Assembly (NCBI RefSeq): GCF_007655135.1
Contig: NC_045130.1
Span: 18,109,363 to 18,173,362 of the forward strand
Length of the DNA: 64,000 bases
Origin: Punica granatum
Taxonomy: Eukaryota; Streptophyta; Magnoliopsida; Myrtales; Lythraceae
Reading direction: 5' to 3'
Below are positions 46,981 through 57,231 of the stretch, piece by piece. The notes beneath the pieces were generated by a model. The model ran no database searches and was not told where the DNA came from. It saw nothing but the letters and a program-made list of their open reading frames with translations. Position 1 is the stretch's first letter; the number at the start of each line of letters is the position of its first letter. The position numbers and the translations under genes are program-made.

Positions 46981-48525
46981 ATTCGACCTACTCTCCCTTT
47001 TCCTTTTCCCTCTATTTTCCTCATATCAAACGAGCTCTAACGATAGATTTGATTTGCAAGAATAGGAGGGAAGAGGGGAGGAGTGCACTTTCCTTTATTT
47101 GGACATGCTAATTTTAAGAAAAGTGATGGAGATGGAACGAAACATAATCATTTTATTTCTCTTTCCTTGTTAAGTTTTTAATTCCCAAAATTGAGAGAAT
47201 TTGGAACATTATATAAATTTGAAAATTTGAAAAGACTATTTTACCCTCGTTTAATTTAAAAGACTAAATTATAAAGAAATGACGTATTAATCAATTGATC
47301 TAGGTAAATTTTCGTTCACCTTCCTTTCCCTCCTTTATCAATCTATATCCAAACAATGAAAACTTAATCCTTCCATTTACCTCCCCTTTCCTCCCTTCCC
47401 CTCTCTTTCCCTTGTAAAGTGATATCCAAACAAAGTGTAAGTACGAAGTAGTATTGTTGTTGAACTACCATCGGGTCAATTCTATTAAGTTAAACTTATT
47501 TGTACTTTTTTATGACCCAGCATAAAATATCAAATACAAAAGACATTCAATTATCAGTGACTAGAGAACGAGTTAAAACTATTATACAGAGGCAGCGATT
47601 TCACCCTTTTTTTCCCTAACCGGTTGTGTTTGGACTGCCCAACTAATTCATGAGGTCCTAGGAACTCCTGCGATGTCGAAACGGGAAAACTGGGTGAAAG
47701 AGAGATTCATGAGTTTAGTATAATGAAATATACATTCTAAATATATAATAAAAGGACATGGGTAATCTCGCATGAATATCGAATCGGAAACCTCTTGCTC
47801 ACCATACGAAAACGTATACCATTACGCTAAGTCCTCACGTTATTTATTTAAATAGTATTTTTGGGCTTGTGCCATGGGCTACCATGAAAAATTACTGATG
47901 CCAACAATGCGCTAACACTCTATTAATTCATCAATCGGGGGAAACGATATCATGACTTAACTATCTCAGTCGATGGATACCACGACCATTGAGCTCAAGC
48001 ACGCCTTTCGATAATTACGCGGCACCTGGAGCAAATGTCCAACCATGTCACTCCGTCCTCAGGTAGTAGCAACATTGAGTCCTAAAATATCTTCTTATCA
48101 AAGACTAATACGAGGCCGATGAGTCGCGATCGTATGCAACGACTTCGTGGTTATGCTTGGGAAACTAATACACCAACCACCAACAGTTATTATAATGTCA
48201 TCGAATAACGTTATGAGGCTTCCACAAAATTTTTTGATCCGTCATTTTTTTTTTTTACAGAAATTCGATTATATTCATGTTTTCTTTCTGAAATTAAATT
48301 AAAAAAAAAACCAAGCAAAGCTCATATACGAGCTCAAGGCCCAGCCCATATTCTCCTTCTTGTCTCCACTCTCCGGTTTGCACTGCTCCCGCTCGGTGGC
48401 TGCTGCTTTCCGTTGCCGTCATTCGTTGGTGCTGCAGAGCCACGGGGAGGCCGGCGGAACTCGTCCCGCCCCTGCAGCCACCACGTCATTGGGAGAAAGT
48501 GGGAGACGATCTCAATTTGCTTCAG
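46981..48525. other. Intergenic; SINE and PPR upstream region
   Basis: Apart from the SINE at 47607-47838, no feature is recognised until the PPR gene. A T/A homopolymer-rich stretch lies at 48245-48312. The segment 48320-48525 is probably the PPR 5' leader. Confidence 0.45.
47607..47838 (-). mobile_element. Second SINE type, tRNA-like head
   Basis: The minus strand begins GAGGACTTAGCGTAATGGTA, containing a good box A (TAGCGTAATGG). It has a box-B-like CCGATTCGATA about 35 bp later and ends in an A7 tail (plus-strand T7 at 47607-47613) after AACCGGTTAGGG. Its sequence is unrelated to the other SINE family here. Target duplications are not obvious. Confidence 0.6.
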
Positions 48526-51219
48526 ATGTCTGCTTACACGCGCCGGCTGGGCTCCCATTGCCACTCTCCCTCCCTCGCATCCCTCCATCTGAACCCTGCT
48601 AAAACCCCATTTCTCTCTGCCCTTCCCAGAACCCTCATTTCTCAACCCAAACGCCCCCTCCTGCAGTGTTTGTTTTGCAGCTCCAGCTCCTCCGGTAATA
48701 ACTCTCCGGGCTCCTTCGATTACCTCTCCCAGTTTTCCCCTCATTCAAGCGATGCCCATCTCAGCAGTTGGAGCTGTGTTAATCCCCATGAGCGGCGGAG
48801 AATCACAGTCGGCTTATCTAAGATCATTAAGTGCCACAAAGGTCATACCTTGAAGGGATTCTCCGGCAGCTTTTGCCCCATTCTCCTGGTAGAGATAATG
48901 AAAATGTTCGACTGCAGAGAAACCGCATTTGCCTTCTTTAAATCCACTTTCCGGGACCATTCCGAGGATGCCCTTCACTCCTGTTGCTTGGCCACGCATG
49001 GCTTAGCGGCCGATGGCCTCCGCTTCCTCGCGCAAGATGTCGTTTTTTGGGTTATCAGTAGAATCGGTTCGTCTAGGAGTAAGGATTTTGTAGAATTCAT
49101 GTGGGAGAAGCACTGCTTGTTCGAATCAGATTTCTCGGTTCTTGATACACTCATGAGGGCATTTCTGAAGGCTGGCATGGTTTCTGAGGCCCTAGATATT
49201 GTGGGTCGAATGAGGGAGGTAAGTGTTAGGCCGAGTGCATCGGCCATGACAGTCCTTTTCAAGATGTTGCTGAGGGTTGGTAATGTTGGCAGTGTCTGGA
49301 AGTTGCTTAGGGACATGATTCATATGGGGCCTCCCCCATCAAATTACGGCTTTAATGCGCTGATGTTCGGGTTTTGTAGAAAAGGGCAAATTGAAGTTGG
49401 AGAGAGCCTGCTCCATGTGATGGTAAAGTTCAGGTGCGAACCTGATGTTTGTACATATAACATTTTGATCAATGCATATTGTATGGCGGGGAAGACTGTA
49501 AAAGGACTTGAACTGATGCATATGATGATTGACACAGGGTATGAGCCCGACTGTGTTACCTTCAATACAGTTATTAATGCCTTTTGTAAGGAGGGAAATG
49601 TAGTGAGAGCTAGAATTATGTTTGATGGAATTGTGGAGATGGGTCTCTCTCCGAATACTTTCATGTATAACACTCTCATGGATGGTTATGTTAAGGCGAG
49701 GGACATACATCAGGCTGACATGCTTTACATAGATATGAAAAGCAAGGGCGTGCCTCCTGATTGTGTCACTTTTAATATCTTGGTTTCGGGTCATTACAAA
49801 TATGGAAGAGAAGAAGATGCAGATAGGCTGTTGAAGGAACTATCTGTGTCTGGGTTGGTTCAAGGTTGTTCCCTGCATGATATTTCAGTAGCTGGGTTAT
49901 GCTGGGCTGGTCGATTGGAGGAGGCCACGAAATTCCTAAAAGATATGCTTGAGAAAGGAATAGGTATGAGCTTGTTTGCATTTAACTCAATCATTGCTGG
50001 TTATAGCAAGGCAGGATTGGATATTAAGGCTTTCGAAATTTATGAGGTTATGGTGCAGTTCGGCTTGTCTCCTTCATCATCCACTTCTAGTACGATGCTT
50101 ATGGGTCTATGTAAGCAGGGGAGGCTGCAGGAAGCTAGAAGTCTCTTAAATGAAATGATGGACAAGGGTTTTCCAATCAATAAAGGGACTTTTACTGTGC
50201 TGTTGGATGGCTATCTTAAGGTGGGAGATCTAGAAGAAGCTCAAATTTTGTGGGATGAGATGAAATCCAGGGGTTTATTTCCAGATGCTGTTTCTTTTTC
50301 GGCTTTTATAGATGGACTCTCCAAAGCAGGGTTGATGGAGGAGGCATGTGAAGTGTTCATGGAAATGTTGGGCAAAGGGCTAATCCCTAACAATTATGTG
50401 TATAACTCTCTAATAGGTGGATTATGCCACTGTGGCAGGCCAAATGAAGCAATGAAGCTGGAGAAAGAGATGAGACGTAGAGGTCTTCTTCCCGACACCT
50501 TTACCTTAAATATAATTATAAATGGTTTTTGCAAACTGGGAAAATTGAAGTCTGCTACCGATGCATTTTTGGAGATGCACCAGATTGGGCTAATCCCGGA
50601 CATAGTTACTTACAATACTTTAATCAACGGGTATTGTAAAGCATTTGACATGGCCGGTGCTGATAAATTCATGAACAGAATGTATGCCAGTGGGTGGCCT
50701 CCAGATATTACCACATATAACATTCGAATCCATGGCTTTTGCTCTACTAGGAATATGAGTGGAGCAGCAAAGATGCTCGATGAGCTGGTTTCATTGGGCA
50801 TCGTTCCAAACACAGTGACATACAACATTATGATGAACGGTGCCTGCCAGGACATTCTGGATCGTGCCTTTATTCTGGCTGGGAAACTAATTAAGATGGC
50901 TTTCATGCCAAATGTGGTCACGGTAAATTTACTTTTATCTCACTTCTGGAAGCAAGGGATGCCTGAGAGAACCTTGAAGTGGGCGCAGAAGTTGAGAGAA
51001 ATTTCCTTTTGCTTTGATGACATTTCCTACAAAATTATGGAGAGGGCAAGCAATGATATATGGCAAGATGATCGCCCTTCTTGGAGAACATCTGAAAAGT
51101 GCCTCTTTTTGGACTTCGTAATGTACATTACTTATGATTCCTTGCGCAGAAGTCAACCTCAATGTGATAAGAGTCATGCTCCTCTTAAACTTCTTGGGAG
51201 TAATTATGTTAATTCATGA
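48526..51219 (+). CDS. P-class pentatricopeptide repeat (PPR) protein
   Basis: A single exon of 897 codons from the ATG at 48526 (MSAYTRRLGSHCH). The frame is open nine codons further upstream, but without ATG. The N-terminus is rich in Ser, Arg, Leu and Pro with few acidic residues, fitting a mitochondrial or plastid targeting peptide. From about residue 220 to 860 there are roughly 17 tandem 35-residue PPR motifs, each with the usual turn sequence (PDVCTYNILINAYC, PDCVTFNTVINAFCKEG, PNTFMYNTLMDGY, PDIVTYNTLINGYCK, PNTVTYNIMMNG). No E, DYW or SMR domain follows, so it is P-class. Such proteins bind organellar RNA and aid processing, stability or translation. The exact orthologue and RNA target cannot be named from here. 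The last ~50 residues leave the repeat pattern. Confidence 0.9.
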   Translation: MSAYTRRLGSHCHSPSLASLHLNPAKTPFLSALPRTLISQPKRPLLQCLFCSSSSSGNNSPGSFDYLSQFSPHSSDAHLSSWSCVNPHERRRITVGLSKIIKCHKGHTLKGFSGSFCPILLVEIMKMFDCRETAFAFFKSTFRDHSEDALHSCCLATHGLAADGLRFLAQDVVFWVISRIGSSRSKDFVEFMWEKHCLFESDFSVLDTLMRAFLKAGMVSEALDIVGRMREVSVRPSASAMTVLFKMLLRVGNVGSVWKLLRDMIHMGPPPSNYGFNALMFGFCRKGQIEVGESLLHVMVKFRCEPDVCTYNILINAYCMAGKTVKGLELMHMMIDTGYEPDCVTFNTVINAFCKEGNVVRARIMFDGIVEMGLSPNTFMYNTLMDGYVKARDIHQADMLYIDMKSKGVPPDCVTFNILVSGHYKYGREEDADRLLKELSVSGLVQGCSLHDISVAGLCWAGRLEEATKFLKDMLEKGIGMSLFAFNSIIAGYSKAGLDIKAFEIYEVMVQFGLSPSSSTSSTMLMGLCKQGRLQEARSLLNEMMDKGFPINKGTFTVLLDGYLKVGDLEEAQILWDEMKSRGLFPDAVSFSAFIDGLSKAGLMEEACEVFMEMLGKGLIPNNYVYNSLIGGLCHCGRPNEAMKLEKEMRRRGLLPDTFTLNIIINGFCKLGKLKSATDAFLEMHQIGLIPDIVTYNTLINGYCKAFDMAGADKFMNRMYASGWPPDITTYNIRIHGFCSTRNMSGAAKMLDELVSLGIVPNTVTYNIMMNGACQDILDRAFILAGKLIKMAFMPNVVTVNLLLSHFWKQGMPERTLKWAQKLREISFCFDDISYKIMERASNDIWQDDRPSWRTSEKCLFLDFVMYITYDSLRRSQPQCDKSHAPLKLLGSNYVNS

Positions 51220-51529
51220 TATAATTTGATTGCAACAACATGGGATTGCATAGACCATACTTGCTTGTGATCAGGAACATGTAAGTGCACAAATTGGCTG
51301 CTTGGTGTTGAGATTTTGTATGCTTAGAGCAATTTCTTATCTGAGTCTGTGCAGGTTCATTGTGCAGGTTAATGATATTATGATCGCAGGTGATAAGGCA
51401 CTCGGTTTTTGTTCTTCTGATAACCTGCACAACGAACCTACTCTCAAGGTATATTGATCGTAAGAGTTATTGAAAGTTTTTTGAGACATACATATGCATG
51501 CTTAATGACTATTTAGTGAAGGCAAAGGG
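51220..51529. other. 3' flank of the PPR gene
   Basis: Probable 3' UTR and spacer. No canonical AATAAA is seen close to the stop codon and no other feature is recognised. Confidence 0.4.
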
Positions 51530-52985
51530 CAATTAGATGCAAGGATTAGGCAATGGCGGTTGATTAGGAGAGGATGAAGATGGATTAAGCAAATGGTTTG
51601 ATTTGAAGAAGATAAAAAGGCATTAATGGAAAGATATTGATAGTTGAGTGCACGATTTGAAGACTTAGGATATTTTTGACAAAGATAGACTTGTCAAGTG
51701 GCAAGAGGCGGCCATGAAGAGAGGGGCGGCTGGCCTTGGCTGGTCGTGGGTCCCATGGGCCTCGGCGGGTGAGTCTGGAAAGATCGGGTCTCGATTGGTT
51801 GCGCGTTCGAGGCTCGTAGCTCAAATGATTGTCGAATTGGCAATGTGCGCGCGAAGACGATTCAAATGAGCCCCACATTGCCCAATTCTACATAAAAAAG
51901 GTTCAGGTGGTCCCCGGGGTCGGAAGCCAATTTTTTGCTCGTTTCAAGCGATCAGAGCAAAGTTAGCCGTTTCTGAATGCGCATTCCGTCTCTGTGTTCC
52001 GTGTTGGTCGTTTTGACATATATTGTCGTTCAGACCGAACAGTTGCCCAATAAGATGGTATTGCAAATGTGGAATCAGAGACGTCCTAGGAGTCTGCAAA
52101 TAAATGTCTCTGACTGCTTCTTGAATATCTCGAGGAAGCCGGAGATCGCTGCTATCTCCGTTTGTTGAAAATCGATCTTGAAGAACGGCCGAGGGGCATC
52201 TAAGACCTTTAAAGCACTATTTTGGAGGCCTAGATGATTTGTGCAATTCAGTTGAGAATTCCACATTGAGCCTTGCAATTGCTAGTACCATATTAGCCAG
52301 CCGCCTAGCGTCAAGTTTTCGCCCAAAAGGACCTCCGGTTATGGATTTGTATTGAAAACGGCGTTTTCTACTACTTGGAGGTCACTTGTGAAACTAAAAG
52401 TAGTTGTACGGTCTGATTTGGCAAATTGCATCTGACCGCTACAGTTTTCGGGCAATGCAGGGCTAACTTTAGTTACCGACGTTTTGCCAGGCGAGTCTCC
52501 GGTTATGTGTTTTTGCTAAAAGATTGGCTTGTTCTATTATTCGGGAGTCATTCTGGAAGCTTGAATGACTTCCTAGAAACAATTTGAAATAAGGCTCATG
52601 ATTTGTAGAACCGCAGAGTTTAATTGAGCCTAACATCGGGCATTAGCTTTTGTCTGATGAACCAACGTTTTTGAACTTTGTCTGTATTTGTTATATTGCT
52701 ATGTACATAGCAGTTGATTTGCGAAATGCATTCAGAAACACTTTTCATATGTTTGGCGTCGCGAGGAATTTTTAGAACCCAATATTGACTATCTTCTGAT
52801 GGCCCGTTGAACTGGCAAAAAGTAGCACTATTGACGTTATATTCTGTTGATGTCGAATTGGGGGCTATTTGGGCCCTCTGGTTGCTCCGTCAGATTGTTG
52901 AACGTCCAGAGAAGTTCTTCTGCTATGTCCCTGAGCCATCTGCCTATCCCTATTAACCTTAGGATGAATAGTGAGCTGCTGAAAG
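51530..52985 (+). mobile_element. 3' fragment of the large LTR family (copy C)
   Basis: It aligns in order with 60520-61930 of copy B. Shared blocks include TGGTCGTGGG / TCATGGACGACCGTGGG, GGTCTCGATTGGTTGCG, TTTTGCTCGTTTCAAG / TTCCAG, GATCAGAGC-AAGTTA-CCG, GGTCATTTTGACAT, GCAAATGTGGA, GACGTCCTAGGAG, ACCTCCGGTTATG and the AATATTGACTATCTT region. The match ends near 52980 (GAATAGTGA), before the terminal GTTGACA. The first two-thirds of the LTR are missing as well, so it is truncated at both ends. Confidence 0.75.
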
Positions 52986-54003
52986 GGAGCTCCATGCTCT
53001 GACTCACGTACATATGCATATTCATGCAATCTTCAATTCCCCTCTTGTGCCATGGAATCTTGTACATATGGCCATCTTCTTCTGTCTTATGCTTTTTCCA
53101 TATGCTTTGCTTATGTAATCTTCACTTCTTTAGCAACTCATGTGTGGAAGGAATTAAATGTGAAATTCCCCAAGATTGAGAGATCTTGCCAATCTTGGAT
53201 TCGCGCCCATGTGTATCACCTCTTGCTAGGAAACAAATGACAATTTCCATCATTGCTTCACCAACCCCTTTCACGATTGTCCAGGTCGGGTTGTGCCGTG
53301 GGCTTTGATCCTAGTAGGTCTCGTGGGTTTCAATTGGTCCAACTCACGTTCAAGCCCATAGTTACCGTGAAATGCAGAAAATAGGTGTAAACGAAATGCT
53401 GAATAATGGTTTTCTTCCTTTATCTTTTTGGTAATAAAGGATGATAACTCAATCATTAAGTAGCAATGGTCTTTTACAGATCAAGGGACCAGGACCCCTG
53501 TAGCATCCTTATATAAAGAAATAGCTAAAAAAAGAAGGAACATGGAGATAGATGATGAATGGAGAAATTTTCTTCCTTTATATAGTATAGAAGTATAGAT
53601 AAATGATTATTGTAACTTTTTTTGCTCAGCGATCAATGAATGTCCATTGGTAACAAAAATGGGTACATGGTAAAAGTTCAAGAGACAGATTACAGGGACA
53701 AAAAAATACAGCAGATCCACCGGGATCACTGCAAAGGAAAATATAATGTGACAGAAGCACATCCAATGAGCACACATACAGTAGCAGAAATCCTTCTTGT
53801 TGTTGTATGTATGTTCCGGATCTCTTACAACTAAACTCTATATGGACAAAGTTAATACCAGGAAGAGAAGCCAAATGCAATCCATATAGAGGCTGCCACT
53901 GTGTGGAAACAAATGAGGAGAGCCAATAGGGGTCTTAAACCGGTAGCCGGAGTAGGAACCCTTCATAGATCAAAACCACTAGACCTAATTAATCAACTAA
54001 GCC
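52986..54003. other. Repeat-derived spacer, no gene seen
   Basis: Short frames only. Some phrases, such as those around 53270-53360, resemble retroelement UTR sequence, but I could not place them in a family. Confidence 0.4.
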
Positions 54004-54640
54004 CTAATCACTAGATTCGACCTCTCTGTCATGGGGCAGACCATGCAGATCTTCTAAGAATACATCAGGAAGCTCACACACCACTGGAATATCTTGAATT
54101 GTTGGCTCCACTTGATCCACATCTCTGATAGAGGCTGAGAATCCTTGATAACCTTTACGAAGCATTCGGGTTGCTTTCAGACCTGAGATCATTACCGGTG
54201 AAGCACTTATGCTGTTACGAGCACAAGTGAACTTTGTCTGTCTAGGAATCTGGAACTCCACAGTTTCTTTTGAGAGTTGGCAGAGGCGTAATAGGTAGCT
54301 AACCGGTCCATGTCGAGGATCACATCAAAATCTCCCATCTCCAGCTCCACTAAATCTGCATGCAAGTCTCTTCTATCCACCTCGACTTGGCAATCTTACC
54401 AACACACGGTCCACAATGATATCCTTTAGGAATGGGGTGTTGATGCACAACTCCACATTTAAAGGTTCAAAGGGAATACTATCTTTAGCAACAAAATTTT
54501 TGGATACGAAAGAATGAGTAACCCCAGGATCAAAAAACACATAAGCAGAGGCTCTACTACTAAGAGCTGACCTGTCACAACTGCATTAGATGCTTGAGCA
54601 TCCTGACGAGTCATCGCATACACTCTACCTGAAGTTCAGG
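54004..54640 (-). pseudogene. Ty3/gypsy retrotransposon remnant: protease to start of reverse transcriptase
   Basis: Read leftward, the pieces occur in chromovirus-like order. VYAMTRQDAQASNAVVTG (about 54635-54580) is the linker before the protease. Next comes the protease block with YVFFDPGVTHSFVS (about 54550-54500), where the catalytic D-S/T-G is changed to DPG. A FDVILDMD block follows near 54310, and finally the frame 54261-54004 ends with VVCELPDVFLEDLHGLPHDRE, the usual entry to reverse transcriptase. Frame changes are needed between pieces, and the polymerase itself is missing beyond 54004. It is an inactive fragment. Confidence 0.75.
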
Positions 54641-57231
54641 GCAGCTGGTTAGAAGTCTCACCTACTTACAAGTTTGAATAATCGATTCGAACATGTCAAT
54701 CATGTCTGGGCAGGAGCGTGCTGCTCTACAACATTTGCCAGCTTCATCATCCATGTTCTTGAGTAGCTACAAGCAACTCGAGCATCGATCACATGCTTAG
54801 CCATAATGATAGCGTCTCGACATTCCTATAGAATCAACAACTGGTCCTGCCACAGCACAAAGGAACAAGTCCAGGGCAGCAACACTGGGACGCGTCCAAG
54901 GATAGCCCACTGCCTCCGTCCAAGAACATAAACACTCGACGCTGCATCCATCATCAAGCCATGTTGTCGTGACACCCACCGACTGCCATCCCCATTACCC
55001 TGCCCATCATTGCATGCACGGATTCACGATCATGATCCAGCAATCCATAGCCCTCGCTCACATTCACAATTCCTGTGCACTGCTCATGCTCGAGGCTTGC
55101 ACAAGTAGCCACGATGGCCATGTCTCACTTTTGCTTGGTCTGGGTTTGACTCTTACCAATAATATGGCTTCAAGTAGCTCACATGAAATGTAGGATGAAC
55201 CTAAACTTAACCTTAAATAAAAAATATTATCAGTTGGCATCTGCAATGCCATCGAAAACTGGAAGAGAGATACTCGGGAAGTTCACCCGCTAATTGTGTT
55301 TTTTTTCTTGATATTTTGCAATGGGTTCTATTTTCTCCTCATCTTCATGTTATGCTATCAACCTCCTCTACACCAAGTCAAGGCCACGTGCTTTTTTCAT
55401 TTCATTTCCTTTCCGAGCTTAAGGTTTTTTGAAATTTGGCCCTTCATTCCCTTTTCTTTGCAATTCAGTCCTAGTTTCTTTCCTCGTTACAAAATTAGTC
55501 CTTAAACTTATAAATATTCATAAATTCTGAATATGGGCCATCACAGATCAGGAGGCGGTGTGGTTGGTCAAGAGGCGGGCTGACCTGGTTAAGAGGCAGC
55601 ATGGCCTCTGGCGCCGTTATCGCCGGCAACCGAGGAGTTATAGGTCACCTCTACTTGCCGCCACGGGTCGGAGAGGGAGAAGGCGCGACCACCGAAGGGG
55701 AGCAGTAGACTGCCCCCACAAGCATAACACTGGAAATGGGGATGACGTAGAGGAGGGCCGCTGCAACCTACCAAACACTCTTCAACATCCTCTCTGCCTT
55801 AGATCTAGAGCACGAGACCACCATCAGCTCACTAACAACTACTAGTGGGCGGCAATGAGGTGGAGGCAACTGTTGTGACCGAGATTGAGGAGCCCGCCGT
55901 GGGCGCCGTCATTGAAGGGCCCTCTGGGAGTGTCTTTGCAAGTCAAAAGGTGACACCTGTGAGACCCATGACAGGAGCGTCCGTGAACCGCGTCGTAGCA
56001 AAGGCAGAGAACCCGTTGTTGCTGGAGCACTGCGACCAATTCGAAGGAGCACGCTTGGACACCGCGACCTACGTGAAGGAGCACCTTGACTCGGGGCCTA
56101 TTCAGTGGACCACCAGCACATAAGAGCTCCCACCGTGACCCACAGTTAAGGCGCCGAACGGCTACCCTTACCTAAGTCGCACCCTCATATGTCCAAGGAG
56201 TATGAAGAGTAAGGAAGAAAGGGGAAAGAGAGAGGATCCACCGGGAATGAAGACCATCGGGAGATAAAGGAAGGCCCCATCTTCCTGATCTTGGTATCGG
56301 TGCTGCCGGACGAGCCCAGTCGAAGCCGGATGCGCCGGTGAAATGGGCGGAGACCAGGGCTCCTGTTTTTGGTTACAATGAGAGAAGGAGAAAGAAGACC
56401 TTTGTTCATGGGATGATTATTTTAACTTATAGTATAGTTGACTTACGAGAGGAATAAATATGCTTCAATTAACGCAATAGAAGGAGGAAAACTAAATGCT
56501 AGTTTTAACTAAAGTACATCATCTTTATAAAAATGAATTGAACACGTTCAATTTGGATTCATATTCGTATTTGATACACAAGTTTGACAACTATATTTAA
56601 ATATTAAATGAATTAATAATAGAATCTATAAAAAGGGAATTAATAATAAAGACGAACCGTACTCGTGTTATGCACGGTCTATCCTAATTTTTTCTTTAAC
56701 TTTTCAAATATCAAAAGAATTTAATTAACTTATACAATTTTTAAATATATCTACGCAAGTTATTTGTAGTACTAATTAATAAAATTAATTTAAAATTAAA
56801 ATTAATGTGAATAAAAATTGTGAGATTGAGTTTAATTAAAAATTAATTGAGTAGGAGCTTAAGAACGTTAATGGGAGAGAGAAAGGGAGAGATAATTGTG
56901 GAGAAAATCAAGGTGTGTTTAGTTGGTTAGAATCGTGATTCCATCACCGAAAAAATCCGTACGGAATTCTTTACTCTAGTGGGCACCTCGAATCGGAGTT
57001 CTAATTCTAGATGGGCCACTTGTGCTCCTATTTACAATAATTTTTCGCACTTCGCGGTAAATGGGGATTAGGCTGTAAGGCCCATGAGATCAACTCTTGC
57101 AAGGAGAATAGCCTACTACTGAAGCCCATCAAGTAACCCAACCCAAATTCATGGCAACATCCAATCACAGACAGCCGTGTATTGGTTGGCGGCTGATGGA
57201 TGGAAATCGTGGGATTATTTTCAAGCGTAGG
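54641..57231. other. Repeat-rich intergenic sequence
   Basis: 54641-55250 may hold further gag-side remains of the gypsy fragment, but no zinc knuckle was recognised. 55550-56400 is a GC-rich island with short open frames and no recognisable protein. 56420-57000 is A+T rich. 56905-57010 carries a GTGTTTAGTTGGTTAGAATC-type sequence that could be a MITE end without a clear partner. Confidence 0.4.

Noticed and set aside
48334..48744. A 136-codon frame antisense to the PPR N-terminus
   Set aside because: It is a shadow of the PPR coding strand with no independent support.
55558..56123. Two overlapping open frames in a GC-rich island
   Set aside because: There is no motif, no intron evidence and no homology I can recognise. 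The high GC content alone favours open frames.
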